64,000 bases of DNA from NCBI RefSeq assembly GCF_004798665.1, contig NZ_CP039292.1, positions 1,984,001 through 2,048,000 on the forward strand. Direction: 5' to 3'. The translations under genes were made by a program, and so were the position numbers. Below the pieces are notes generated by a model. That model was not told the DNA's origin and did no database searches. It saw nothing but the letters and a program-made list of their open reading frames with translations. This DNA comes from Actinomyces procaprae (GTDB lineage Bacteria; Actinomycetota; Actinomycetes; Actinomycetales; Actinomycetaceae). Of this stretch, positions 17,944-31,366 are shown in pieces (position 1 is the first letter of the stretch; each line of letters opens with the position of its first letter).

Positions 17944-18840
17944 TCAGTTCCGGTCACCCGCCGCGATGCGTGCGGCCAGGTCGGTCACGAAGGCGGCCGT
18001 GTCCTCCCAGGTACCGACGGCCTGGCAGGTCACTCCCATGGCCTTGACCGGGTAGTCATTGCCGTCGGGATCGAGCCGGTCCCCCACGAACAGCATCTGC
18101 TCCAGCGCAATGCCGGTCACCTCTGCGAGCCTGCGCATGCCGTAGGCCTTGTCGATTCCCTTGCGGGTGATGTCCACGCTGGTGGATCCGCCGGAGCGGA
18201 CCTCCAGTTCGGGGAGCCGCGCGGCTACGGCATCGCGTAGGCGGCCCTTCTTCTCCCCCGTGGGGTCCCACGCCTGCTTGGCCTCCAGCGGCGCCTCCTG
18301 CCCGAGTGCGGAGAAGGTTATCTGGCTGCCCCGGTCCTCCAGCGCCGGCCCCCAGGTCTGCTCCTCCCACAGCCCCAGGCGACGGGCCTCGGACTCCACG
18401 ACGGCGCAGGCCTGCGCGACCTGTTCCGGTGTCAGGTCATTGGCGTACACCAGTGTCCAGTCGCCGTCGTCAGCGTTGTAGGTGTAGTAGCGCGTGCCGC
18501 AGGTGGGCATGAGGTGAAGTCGTGCGAGCTGGTCGGGCCGGGCGTCCAGGCGGGCGAGTACCTGCTGGCGGAACTGTCCGATCTGGCCACCGGAGATGAC
18601 GCATACAGGAATGACGTCGAGCAGCGCGCGCAGGGCCGTGGCCATGCGCGTCGGCATGGGCGACTTGGAGGGGGCGAGTGTCCCATCCAGGTCGAAGGCG
18701 ACCAGCCGCGGGGCGTTCTCAGGCATATCGGTGGGGACGACGGGCGTTGCATCCGGGGTCGAGGGCATGGGACGCATTGTGTCGCACGTCTGCGGCACCA
18801 CAAAACCTGAGTCAGCTGGCGGAGTAATGGCTCCGGCCAT
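17944..18840 (-). CDS. HAD-IIB family hydrolase, phosphomannomutase-like
   Basis: This cytoplasmic HAD phosphatase/phosphomutase of 298 residues has the catalytic loop FDLDGTLAPSK (about 49-59), the substrate region MPTCGTRYYTYN, and the C-terminal motifs VDITRKGIDKAYG and LFVGDRLDPDGNDYPV that bind Mg2+. Sequence order matches HAD subfamily IIB near the eukaryotic-type phosphomannomutases. The substrate is probably a sugar phosphate but cannot be fixed. The ATG shares one base with the stop of the preceding MetS-like peptide gene (TGATG), so translation is coupled; downstream Met codons at residues 22 and 25 are alternative starts. Confidence 0.85.
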   Translation of the reverse strand: MAGAITPPADSGFVVPQTCDTMRPMPSTPDATPVVPTDMPENAPRLVAFDLDGTLAPSKSPMPTRMATALRALLDVIPVCVISGGQIGQFRQQVLARLDARPDQLARLHLMPTCGTRYYTYNADDGDWTLVYANDLTPEQVAQACAVVESEARRLGLWEEQTWGPALEDRGSQITFSALGQEAPLEAKQAWDPTGEKKGRLRDAVAARLPELEVRSGGSTSVDITRKGIDKAYGMRRLAEVTGIALEQMLFVGDRLDPDGNDYPVKAMGVTCQAVGTWEDTAAFVTDLAARIAAGDRN

Positions 18841-19010
18841 CAGGACTCCTGCGGATGCCTCAGGTGCTCGTGGGCGGCAGCCAGAGCCGCCTCCCTCGCC
18901 TCAACATCCTCACGACGTCCCCGCACGATCAGGGCCGTCACGGATACGGCCAGGCCGCCCCAGATGATGACAATGGCGATGAGCATTACGGCGATTGCCT
19001 GTCCGGTCAC
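18840..19010 (-). CDS. MetS-like small subunit of an NSS transporter
   Basis: A GTG-started frame of 56 residues reads VTGQAIAVMLIAIVIIWGG...RREDVEAREAALAAAHEH. It has a single hydrophobic helix followed by a charged amphipathic tail. In Corynebacterium the NSS methionine/alanine transporter MetP needs a similar small partner, MetS, encoded directly downstream. Here the gene begins 1 bp after the stop of the NSS transporter gene, with the ribosome site inside its end, and its own stop overlaps the next start by one base. Size, topology and position together make a functional MetS-like subunit likely. Confidence 0.85.
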   Translation of the reverse strand: MTGQAIAVMLIAIVIIWGGLAVSVTALIVRGRREDVEAREAALAAAHEHLRHPQES

Positions 19011-19011
19011 C

Positions 19012-20589
19012 TCAGTTCACCTCCTCCAGCACATCCAGGTCCAGGGGTAGGTAGTCATCGACCGGGGTGCGCCAGGGCATCCGGGTGAAGACCACGGTGG
19101 CGACGGCGACCAGGAAGATGGTGCCCCACCCGAAGACCGCTTGCAGGCCTACGGAGTACTCGTCGTACCCGCTGGTCACATAGGACCAGACGTTCTGAAC
19201 GAACATGTATCCCAGCAGGAGGGGCGCTACGACGGCAACCAGGCCCCGCCACCAGCCGCCGATGATGCGCGTATCGGACACGAGGTTCAGGTGACGCTGC
19301 AGCTCCTTCAGGCGCCGCAGTACCAGGCCCAGCCCGACGCACATGACGATGGCGGAGCCCACCACGCCGATGTAGTTGATGTAGGCGTCAACGATATCCA
19401 GGTCCCACAGACCCGAGGCGGTGCCGAACAACATGAGCGAGAGAGCGGCACTGGGCAGCCCGGACGCCACGGTCGCCTTGGCGTTCGACCAGCCGAGCTT
19501 CTCCCCCACGGCGGGAGCGACAACCTGCAGGATGGAGATGAAGGAGGTCAGCCCGGCCATCGAGAATGAGGCGAAGAACAACACGCCGAACAGCGCGCCG
19601 CCGGGCATCTGGGAGATGACGGTCGGGAAGGTGATGAAGGCGAGCCCGACGCCCTGGATCCCCTCCAGATCAGCAACCGCCACACCTTCGACATGCGCCA
19701 TGAAACCCAGCGTGGCGAACACGCCGATACCGGCGAGAATCTCGAAGGAGGAGTTCGCGAATGCCGCGGTGAAACCGGTGCCCACAAGATTCGAGCGCCG
19801 CTTGAGGTACGAGGCGTAAGTGAGCATGATGCCGAAGCCGATAGACAGGGAGAAGAAGATCTGCCCGAAGGCCGCTACCCAGACCGTGTAGTCAGTCAGC
19901 CGGCTCCAGTCGGGTGTGAACAGGGTGTTGAGGCCGTCTGTGGCGCCGGGTAGCAGGATGGCTCTTGCCACGAGCACGACGAACATGATCACCAGCACGG
20001 GCAGGAACACCCGGTTGGCCCGTTCAACGCCTCTGGAGATCCCACGGGCAACGACGAAGATCCCGAACGCCCATACCAGTGCCAACGGAATCACGACACC
20101 CAGGATGGGAATCGGTGAGTACGCGGGGGTTGAGCTGTCCGCCAGGGTGGTCTGGCCGATGTAGTCACTGAAGAAGCCGGCTGCGTCGTCCCCCCAAGCG
20201 GTGGTCAGGGAGAAGAGTGTGTAGCGCAGGGCCCAGGCAACGATCACCGCGTAGTAGGTCATGATGACGAAGCAGATGAAGACCTGCCACCAGCCGAGCC
20301 ACTCGAACCGCTTGGACACTCTCCGGAAGACGGCCGGCGCGGATCCACGGAAGCGGTGTCCGAGCGCGTAGTCGAGGAAGAGCACCGGGAGGCCGGTGAT
20401 CAGCAGAGCGATGATGTACGGGACCATGAACGCGCCACCACCATTGTTGTAGGCGGTGCCGGGGAAGCGCCAGATATTGCCCAGTCCGACTGCGGAGCCG
20501 ATCGCGGCCATGAGGAATCCGAGCTGTCCGCTCCACTGCTCGCGCGCGGGCATCTGCGTCTGATTTGGCGTTCCGGGACTGGAGGGCAT
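19012..20589 (-). CDS. Sodium-dependent transporter, NSS (SNF) family
   Basis: The 525-residue protein has about twelve membrane segments. The NSS signature GFLMAAIGSAVGLGNIWRFP (TM1, which binds Na+ and substrate) appears at about residues 24-43. NGGGAFMVPYIIALLITGLP forms TM2, and GQIFFSLSIGFGIMLTYASY forms the TM6 unwound region. It imports an amino acid by Na+ symport across the cytoplasmic membrane; the closest functional model is MetP of Corynebacterium, but the substrate is not provable from sequence. It leads the unit transporter, MetS-like peptide, HAD hydrolase. A GGAAGG ribosome site precedes the ATG. Confidence 0.93.
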   Translation of the reverse strand: MPSSPGTPNQTQMPAREQWSGQLGFLMAAIGSAVGLGNIWRFPGTAYNNGGGAFMVPYIIALLITGLPVLFLDYALGHRFRGSAPAVFRRVSKRFEWLGWWQVFICFVIMTYYAVIVAWALRYTLFSLTTAWGDDAAGFFSDYIGQTTLADSSTPAYSPIPILGVVIPLALVWAFGIFVVARGISRGVERANRVFLPVLVIMFVVLVARAILLPGATDGLNTLFTPDWSRLTDYTVWVAAFGQIFFSLSIGFGIMLTYASYLKRRSNLVGTGFTAAFANSSFEILAGIGVFATLGFMAHVEGVAVADLEGIQGVGLAFITFPTVISQMPGGALFGVLFFASFSMAGLTSFISILQVVAPAVGEKLGWSNAKATVASGLPSAALSLMLFGTASGLWDLDIVDAYINYIGVVGSAIVMCVGLGLVLRRLKELQRHLNLVSDTRIIGGWWRGLVAVVAPLLLGYMFVQNVWSYVTSGYDEYSVGLQAVFGWGTIFLVAVATVVFTRMPWRTPVDDYLPLDLDVLEEVN

Positions 20590-20937
20590 CGAGGACCTTC
20601 CGGGTTGTGAGGAGCCGGTATGTGCGGCTGCCCGTGCGTAATGGCACAGGCCTTGAAGTAGTAGGACGATAGTCGCACCTTGGACACAGCCCTACCATGT
20701 CCCGGCATGTGGACGGTGGAGTGTGCTGCCCCAACCGTTCCCATAGGCCGGTCCGACGCCGTCGCCCCAGGTCGGCTCCACCGGCAGCGCCGATTGGTCT
20801 CGTATAGGTGCCTCTCCGGGTGACCGGCCCCACGTCGCCACGGGTTGTGCGACACTGGCATGTCGCGCATTCGGAGCCTCCCGGTATTCCCGGCGCTCCC
20901 CTGCGCGGCAATTTGAACGATGACTGAAAGGACCACC
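20590..20937. other. Divergent intergenic region, NSS transporter and deoD
   Basis: This 348-bp region separates two divergent genes and must hold both promoters. I see a 6-bp dyad GCGACA/TGTCGC (20849-20854 and 20861-20866) about 70 bp before deoD, which could be an operator, and a CATGTCCCGGCATG repeat near 20695-20708. No coding or RNA gene is evident. Confidence 0.5.
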
Positions 20938-21654
20938 ATGGCAACGCCTCATATCGCCGCCGAGCCCGACGACTTCGCCCCCGCTGTGCTCATGCCGGGA
21001 GATCCCCGCCGCGCCCAGCGCATCGCCGAGGGCCTCATGGATGACGCCCGCCTGGTGACGGACGTGCGCGGTATGCTCGGCTTCACCGGAACCGTCGACG
21101 GCAAGCCGTTGTCCGTGATGGGGTCCGGTATGGGGCAGCCTTCCTTCTCCATCTACGCCACCGAGCTGTTCAGCCAATTCGGGGTCGAGCGCATTATTCG
21201 CGTGGGCACGGCAGGCGGCATCGGGAAGCACGTGCATGTCGGTGATGTTGTCATCGCCACCGGCGCGCACACCGACTCCGCAATGAACCAGCTGCGCATC
21301 CCCGGAGTGAACTTCTCCGCCGTGGCCGACTTCCGGCTTGCTATGGCCGCCTATCGGGCGGGGATCGAAGCGGGGCTGTCGGATCGCATGCACACCGGCA
21401 CGATCATCTCCCGCGACCACTTCTACTTCACGCCCGAGGGGCAGACCGAGCGCCTGTCCGCATACGGGACTCTCTGTGTGGAGATGGAGGCGGCGGCCCT
21501 CTACGGCGTCGCAGCCGAATTCGGTAAGCAGGCACTAGCCGTGTTGACCATCTCCGACCATCTGCTGGATCACTCCGGAGACATGACCGCCGCCGAGCGG
21601 GAGACTCGTTTCCAGGACTCTCTGCGGCTGGCGGTGGCGGCCGCGCTCAGTTGA
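20938..21654 (+). CDS. deoD: Purine-nucleoside phosphorylase, DeoD type
   Basis: This 238-residue cytoplasmic enzyme splits purine nucleosides with phosphate to give the free base and (deoxy)ribose 1-phosphate for salvage. The family opening ATPHIAAEPDDFAPAVLMPGDPRRA is followed by VRGMLGFTGTVDGK, VGTAGGIG, CVEMEAAALYGVAA (ribose-binding Glu) and TISDHLLDHS with the catalytic Asp. Length matches hexameric bacterial DeoD. I chose the ATG at 20938 because GAAAGGA lies 6 bp upstream; an ATG at 20920 is less well placed. A strong stem-loop follows directly after the stop. Confidence 0.95.
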   Translation: MATPHIAAEPDDFAPAVLMPGDPRRAQRIAEGLMDDARLVTDVRGMLGFTGTVDGKPLSVMGSGMGQPSFSIYATELFSQFGVERIIRVGTAGGIGKHVHVGDVVIATGAHTDSAMNQLRIPGVNFSAVADFRLAMAAYRAGIEAGLSDRMHTGTIISRDHFYFTPEGQTERLSAYGTLCVEMEAAALYGVAAEFGKQALAVLTISDHLLDHSGDMTAAERETRFQDSLRLAVAAALS

Positions 21655-21659
21655 GAGGC

Positions 21660-21696
21660 GCCGGGCGGGCCATGAGGTCGCCTCGGCCCGCCCGGC
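21660..21696. terminator. Stem-loop terminator between convergent deoD and the NifX-like gene
   Basis: A perfect 12-bp GC stem (GCCGGGCGGGCC at 21660-21671 with GGCCCGCCCGGC at 21685-21696) encloses a 13-nt loop, beginning 6 bp after the deoD stop. There is no long T run on either side, as is common in high-GC actinobacteria. It could serve both converging genes. Confidence 0.7.
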
Positions 21697-21834
21697 TCCG
21701 GTCCGGTCAGTAGCAGCGCCCCTGCCGAGCTCGTTACGGCGGCCGGCACGGCGACGCCCACCCGGGCACGCACGCGGGATCCCGACCGGCCCGCCCCGCG
21801 GGCCGATGGCGCCCCTTGCCAAGCGCTGTCTGTG

Positions 21835-22236
21835 TCAGTACGGGAGCTCTCCCGCTTCACCCGCCTCCGAGCCGGCCAGGGCCGTGACCACCGCCGCGCG
21901 CGCGTTGCCAACTGGCGTTAGGAGCAGGCGGATACCCATACGGCCGACCACTCTGCGCATGCCGGGTCCCATGTGCGCTGCGACGATCGTGTCCACCCGG
22001 TGCTGATTCAAGAACCGGACGATCCGCGCATGATGTGAGCCCTCGGTCCCGGCGTCGTGGGCCGTGTCCCAGCCCACCGAGAACTCCTGCCAGCCGGTGA
22101 TCACTCCGTCCGTCACACTAGCGACCGCAACTCGCGGAGCGCGGCCGAAACGCGGCTCGACGTCGCCCGTAGGGGTGACGGGGACCAGCACGACCGTTGT
22201 CGGACTCGCCAGCGGTTCAGTGTGGAATGCCTTCAT
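21835..22236 (-). CDS. NifX/NifB-type dinitrogenase cofactor-family protein
   Basis: The 133-residue protein has the fold and motifs of the dinitrogenase iron-molybdenum cofactor family: VLVPVTPTGDVEPRFGRAPRVAVASV, DAGTEGSHHARIVRFLNQHRVDTIVAAHMGPGM, and GIRLLL near the C-terminus. Stand-alone members occur in many organisms without nitrogenase and may bind or carry a metal cluster, but the role is unknown. No nif genes are present here. It begins 48 bp after the ppgK stop and could be co-transcribed with it. Confidence 0.85.
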   Translation of the reverse strand: MKAFHTEPLASPTTVVLVPVTPTGDVEPRFGRAPRVAVASVTDGVITGWQEFSVGWDTAHDAGTEGSHHARIVRFLNQHRVDTIVAAHMGPGMRRVVGRMGIRLLLTPVGNARAAVVTALAGSEAGEAGELPY

Positions 22237-22284
22237 GTCAGTACCCTATGCCGCGTTGCGAGCACTGGCGGCTGTCGCCGCGGC

Positions 22285-23040
22285 CTACCGCTGCTGTTCT
22301 CGGCTTGCCTGATAGGCAGCGCCGACGATCCCCGCGGTGTTCAGCAACTGTGCGGGGACGATCGGCGTCTTGAGATCAAGCCGAGGCAGGAACTTCTCAT
22401 GCTTCTTGGAGACGCCTCCGCCCACCACGAACAGATCCGGGGAGAACAGCATCTCGACGTGAGAGTAGTACCGCTGCAGCCGCTTGGCCCACTTCTTCCA
22501 TGACAGCTCCTGCTGCTCCCGCTGCCCTGAAGAGGCGCGTTTCTCGGCGTCGTAGCCGTCGATCTCCAGGTGTCCGAGTTCGGTATTCGGCACCAGGGTG
22601 CCGTCAACGATGATCGCTGAGCCGATCCCCGTGCCGAGCGTAGTGACGATCACCGTGCCCGGCACTCCCTTCGCGGCTCCGAAGGCAACCTCGGCGAGTC
22701 CGGCAGCGTCGGCGTCATTGAGGGCGGTGACCTCCCGTCCCAGGTGCCGCAGCATCAACTCGTTGACGTCGATGCCCGCCCACGATCCGTCGAGGTTGGC
22801 GATGAATGGCACGGTCCCGTGCACGATCGGGGCGGGGAAGGCGACACCAACTGGGACGTTGGCGCTCACCCCGAGCCCCTCGAGCAGCTCCCTGCACACC
22901 TCTGCCACGGCGTCTGGGGTCGCAGGCTGGGGAGTCTCGATCCGTATGCGGTCACCGATGAACTCGCCTGTTTCAAGATCAACTCTGGCACCCTTGACTC
23001 CCGAGCCGCCGATGTCGATGCCGCACGCGATCGAAGTCAT
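22285..23040 (-). CDS. ppgK: Polyphosphate glucokinase
   Basis: This 251-residue ROK-family kinase phosphorylates glucose using polyphosphate (and often ATP). The N-terminal phosphate-binding loop is [10 protein letters not shown] (9-18). [11 protein letters not shown], the catalytic ALNDADAAG, the [15 protein letters not shown] loop and [19 protein letters not shown] follow, then the C-terminal [33 protein letters not shown], typical of actinobacterial PpgK. The start ATG at 23040 has a GAGGAGGA ribosome site. Only 77 bp upstream lies the end of a MITE-like element, so its native promoter may have been altered. Confidence 0.95.
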   Translation of the reverse strand: MTSIACGIDIGGSGVKGARVDLETGEFIGDRIRIETPQPATPDAVAEVCRELLEGLGVSANVPVGVAFPAPIVHGTVPFIANLDGSWAGIDVNELMLRHLGREVTALNDADAAGLAEVAFGAAKGVPGTVIVTTLGTGIGSAIIVDGTLVPNTELGHLEIDGYDAEKRASSGQREQQELSWKKWAKRLQRYYSHVEMLFSPDLFVVGGGVSKKHEKFLPRLDLKTPIVPAQLLNTAGIVGAAYQASREQQR

Positions 23041-23116
23041 GTCGTCCTCCTCATGCCGACTATGCCCGTGCATGCCGAGGATAACCCAACGGGGGTCCGA
23101 GCAGCCGCGGTTTGCG

Positions 23117-23736
23117 GGCTCTTCGCGTTTGAGGGTGTGGTGGTGTGCAGGTGGGGGCCTGGTGGCGGTCGTTGTGGACGTCCCGGCGGGGCCGCTCTGC
23201 CAGGTACGGGTAGGGCGGGCGTGATTGATCGTCGTGAGCCTGGGCGGGTCACTGCAGGTCCCGACGGATACGCCGATTCCGGGCGGGTCCCTCCGGGATG
23301 CGGCGGATGGGATGGGAGGACTCGGATGCTCGCCTGGCGGTTCGTACCTTCTGGTCAACGATTCGTACTATCCGGCGACGGTACGTACCCCTGGGTGCCG
23401 AACCGTCGCAGGAAGGTACGAACCGTCGGCGCTATGTGCCGAACCGTCAACCAAAGGTACGAACCGTCAAGCGAGCACCCGAACCGTCGTGTTGATCCGC
23501 GTGTGCGCCTGGCGATCATCCGGTGTCCTGATGACGCCCCGTACGGGGCGGTGGCCGCCTCCTCTTGCGACCAGCACGCCATCGGCTGGTGGCTCCTGGC
23601 GCCTGGCCGGGTCGGCGTGCTGCGGCCGTAAAACGGGCCCGCGCCCGGCGACTCGGGTGTCAACGACGACGCCCGACCCCGCACCCCAGCAGATAACTCA
23701 CACCCCCACCAACCACACCCACGAACACGAACAGCC
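23117..23736. mobile_element. MITE-like non-autonomous element upstream of ppgK (copy A)
   Basis: A 620-bp segment with no convincing gene is bounded by inverted ends: GGCTCTTCGCGTTTGAGGGT followed by GTGG on the left and, on the other strand from 23736, GGCTGTTCGTGTTCGTGGGT followed by GTGG. Imperfect 8-bp direct repeats flank it (GGTTTGCG 23109-23116, GCTTTGCG 23737-23744). GGCTCTTC ends and 8-bp duplications are characteristic of the ISL3 family, so it may be mobilised by an ISL3-type transposase elsewhere. Inside, 23331-23490, is an array of GGTTCGTACC / GGTACGAACCGTC motifs shared with the copy at 55.6 kb. Confidence 0.75.
23331..23490. repeat. Inverting array of about 20-bp repeats inside MITE copy A
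   Basis: Motifs related to GGCGGTTCGTACCTTC occur first in one orientation (23336 onward). A core GGCGACGGTACGTACCCCT follows, and then the same motif repeats in the opposite orientation as GGTACGAACCGTC or TGCCGAACCGTC, about five times with 18-24-bp spacing. The core matches that of the array at 55.8-56.0 kb almost base for base. The array could fold as a large cruciform or RNA hairpin; its function is unknown. Confidence 0.7.
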
Positions 23737-23819
23737 GCTTTGCGCCGCCGCTTTGGGACGCGTACGCGCTGCTCAGCGCAGTGTTTTGTTTTGGGTGTGG
23801 TTGTGGGTGGGTGGGTGTG

Positions 23820-23938
23820 CCGGCGGTGTCCTACTCTCCCGCCCGCCTGTCGGGGGCAGTACCATTGGCGCTGGGGGGCTTAGCTTCCGGGTTCGGAATG
23901 GGTGCCGGGCGTTGTCTCCCCCGCTATGACCACCGGCA
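23820..23938 (-). rRNA. rrf: 5S ribosomal RNA
   Basis: On the - strand the sequence runs from GCCGGTGGTCATAGCG at the 5' end through the loop and ends CGGGAGAGTAGGACACCGCCGGC, both canonical for bacterial 5S rRNA. The two ends pair in the terminal helix. Length is about 119 nt; exact termini are good to a few bases. It lies downstream of the 23S gene after an unusually long spacer and is the last gene of the operon. The ppgK-side MITE is about 80 bp beyond its 3' end. Confidence 0.93.
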
Positions 23939-24416
23939 CGACCCACCCACCCACGACCACACCCCCACTGTTCGTCCCCGGGGGGTTCCGCGCCCCCCCC
24001 GGTGGCGTGTGTGCCGCTTGGGGTGGCGTGGTCGCACGGCAGTGGCTGCCTGTGCCTGCTGAAGCACTGTGCTGTTATAACCCCCCCACCCCGCCACAAC
24101 CACTACTGGTTGGTGGCGGGCCGGCTGGTGGCCTGCGGGGGGGCGGGTCGCGCACCCGGCCCCTGGGGGGGTTCTGCGGGCGGGTTGTGGTTGGTCGTGG
24201 ACCGTACAGCGGACGCCCGCACCCACCCGTTGGGGGTTGTCACGCCCGAACGGCGCCCCCCAACAAAAAAGGAGTGTGCGTGTGTGTGTTGTTGCCTGGC
24301 TGCCGGCGTGCTCGCTGCCGCCCCCCCTCTTGCGGGTGGCGGCCGCTGCTGCCCTGCCCCCTTTTTTTTTGGCTTGTGCCCGCCCCCACTTACGGCCTGG
24401 CCGTGCGGGGGTGGGT
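23939..24416. other. Long 23S-5S spacer rich in homopolymer runs
   Basis: This region of about 478 bp separates the 3' end of 23S from 5S. It contains many runs of C or G of 6-8 bases, a run of nine or more T near 24362-24370, and several GC-rich hairpin segments that could act in processing. No tRNA or protein gene is recognisable. A spacer of this size between 23S and 5S is longer than usual. Confidence 0.6.
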
Positions 24417-29510
<5,094 letters not shown>

Positions 29511-29654
29511 AACAAAAACCAAACAAAGAAACCAACAAAAAAAACACCAACCAAACAAACAAACACGACACACTATCGAGATCCCAAACAACACACCCAC
29601 CGAGTGTCCGCAATACCTTGCCGGTCATTACTTCTTCTCGGAAGCGCCGGAGGA

Positions 29655-29683
29655 ACTTTAGCGAACCGCGCGATCCGGGTCAA
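29655..29683 (-). promoter_or_regulatory. rRNA operon promoter
   Basis: On the - strand a TTGACC -35 hexamer (29678-29683) and a TAAAGT -10 hexamer (29655-29660) are separated by exactly 17 bp. They sit about 145 bp before the 16S 5' end. The leader between them and 16S is very T/G-rich on the transcript. The rest of 29511-29922 holds this leader and the tyrS terminator; I see no gene there. Confidence 0.8.
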
Positions 29684-29813
29684 ACCGGGAATCCGTGATT
29701 CCCGTCTCGGTCAGCGGCTCTGTTCAGTTACTCCGTTCCGCCTTCCCGGGTGAACCCCGTTCCTGGCGGCAGGGGATTACTTTACGCACCCGCCCTGCCG
29801 CGGTCAAACAGAT

Positions 29814-29850
29814 CGGCGGTGACAACAGCCACATGCCGTTGTCACCGCCG
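29814..29850 (-). terminator. Stem-loop terminator after tyrS
   Basis: A perfect 13-bp stem (CGGCGGTGACAAC with GTTGTCACCGCCG) with an 11-nt loop lies about 70 bp beyond the tyrS stop and before the rRNA promoter. It should keep tyrS transcription out of the rRNA operon. No T tract follows. Confidence 0.7.
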
Positions 29851-29922
29851 CTGGCACCCGGTATTCGCCGGGGCCTGCCCACTACACCCAGTCGGCATGG
29901 TCGCCGCTCAGCGCGAGTGTTG

Positions 29923-31203
29923 TCATGCCCTTCTGGCGACCGCGAGATTGCGCCTGCCCTTCCGAATGAGGACCACGCCCCCGGCAAGCACTTGCTCCGC
30001 CCCCACCGGCGCGTCCTCGTCGGTGACCTTGACGTTGTTGAGGTAGGCGCCGCCGGCCGCGACCGTCTTCCGCGCCGCGTTACGGCCCTTCTCCAACCCG
30101 GAGGCCACCAGCAGGTCGACGATCGTTGACTCGCCGACCTCGAGTGCTGCGGCAGGCAGGTCGGCGGTCGCAGCCGCAAGCGTCTGCGCATCCAACTCGC
30201 TCAGCTCTCCCCTCCCCCACAACGCCGCGGTAGCGGCCTCGGCCTGCGCAGTCGCCTCCACCCCATGAACCCAGGTGGTCACCTCGTGTGCCAGGGCGCG
30301 CTGCGCCTCTCGGGCCTTCGGATTCGTTGCCACGGACTCCTCCAACCGCTCGATCTCCTCACGCGGCAGGAAGGTGAATACCTTGAGGAAGCGGACGACG
30401 TCGGCGTCCTCGACCTGGAGCCAGAACTGGTAGAACGCGTAGGGGCTGAGCATTTCAGGGTCGAGCCAGATCGCACCGCCCTCGGTCTTGCCGAACTTGG
30501 TTCCGTCAGCCTTGGTGATCAGCGGGTTGGTCATCACGTGAACCGAGGCACCCTCGACCTTGTGAATCAGGTCCATGCCACCCACCAGATTGCCCCACTG
30601 GTCGTTGCCACCCACCTCAAGGGTGCAGCCGTGACGGCGGAATAACTCCAGGTAGTCGTTTGCCTGGAGGATCTGGTAGCTGAACTCGGTGAAGGAGATG
30701 CCCTCCTCACTGGCCAGGCGGCGGGCCACAATGTCCTTGGACAGCATCGTCCCCATGCGGAAGTGCTTGCCGAGATCGCGCAGGAAGTCGATCGCGGACA
30801 GCTGCGCGGTCCAGTCCAGGTTGTTGACGATACGGGCGGGATTGTCGCCCTCGAAGTCGAGCAGGTGCTCAAGCTGCTCCCGCATCCCCTGTGACCAGCC
30901 GGCCACGACCTCCTTCGTATTCAGCGTCCGCTCGCCCTTGGCGCGCGGGTCACCGATGAGCCCCGTGGCGCCACCCACCAGGGCCAGCGGATGATGGCCG
31001 GCCAGCTGCAGGTGCCGCATGACCTTGACCGCGACAAGGTGACCGTGATGCAGGGAGGGCGCGGTCGGGTCGAAGCCGCAATAGAAGGTGACCGGTCCGG
31101 CGTTCAGCGCTGCGCGCAGCGCGTCGATGTCGGTGTGCTGGGCGATGAGGCCCCGCCACTGCAACTCATCCAGGATGTCGGTCACGGTCCTGTGCCTTCC
31201 CAT
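29923..31203 (-). CDS. tyrS: Tyrosine--tRNA ligase
   Basis: This 426-residue class I synthetase charges tRNA-Tyr. It shows YCGFDPTAPSLHHGHLV with the HIGH-type motif HHGH (52-55), the tyrosine-binding GGNDQWGNLVGGMDLI, and the KMSKS-type loop KFGKTEGG near 235-242. A C-terminal S4 RNA-binding domain follows (about 360-426, NAARKTVAAGGAYLNN). The ATG at 31203 is used; a GTG six codons later (VTDILDELQ) is an equally good start by family comparison. No T-box leader is apparent. The gene is followed by a stem-loop and then the rRNA operon on the same strand. Confidence 0.96.
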   Translation of the reverse strand: MGRHRTVTDILDELQWRGLIAQHTDIDALRAALNAGPVTFYCGFDPTAPSLHHGHLVAVKVMRHLQLAGHHPLALVGGATGLIGDPRAKGERTLNTKEVVAGWSQGMREQLEHLLDFEGDNPARIVNNLDWTAQLSAIDFLRDLGKHFRMGTMLSKDIVARRLASEEGISFTEFSYQILQANDYLELFRRHGCTLEVGGNDQWGNLVGGMDLIHKVEGASVHVMTNPLITKADGTKFGKTEGGAIWLDPEMLSPYAFYQFWLQVEDADVVRFLKVFTFLPREEIERLEESVATNPKAREAQRALAHEVTTWVHGVEATAQAEAATAALWGRGELSELDAQTLAAATADLPAAALEVGESTIVDLLVASGLEKGRNAARKTVAAGGAYLNNVKVTDEDAPVGAEQVLAGGVVLIRKGRRNLAVARRA

Positions 31204-31366
31204 GTCTGCTCCCGGCACATGCAAGCCGGGGCCGGGGCGGTTGCCCGGCGCGGGCTAGTCTGCCACGGCCGTGCCGCATGCCAGACGAAGTGTCAGGAGA
31301 GCGGACATGCGCCTCCCCCGAGATCGGCGCCTCATCCCCGGTACATCCTCTGGATGCACGCAATAT

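Noticed and set aside
23331-23490. The copy A array as a plasmid-type iteron origin.
   Set aside because: There is no replication initiator gene nearby, and the array lies inside an element with inverted ends.
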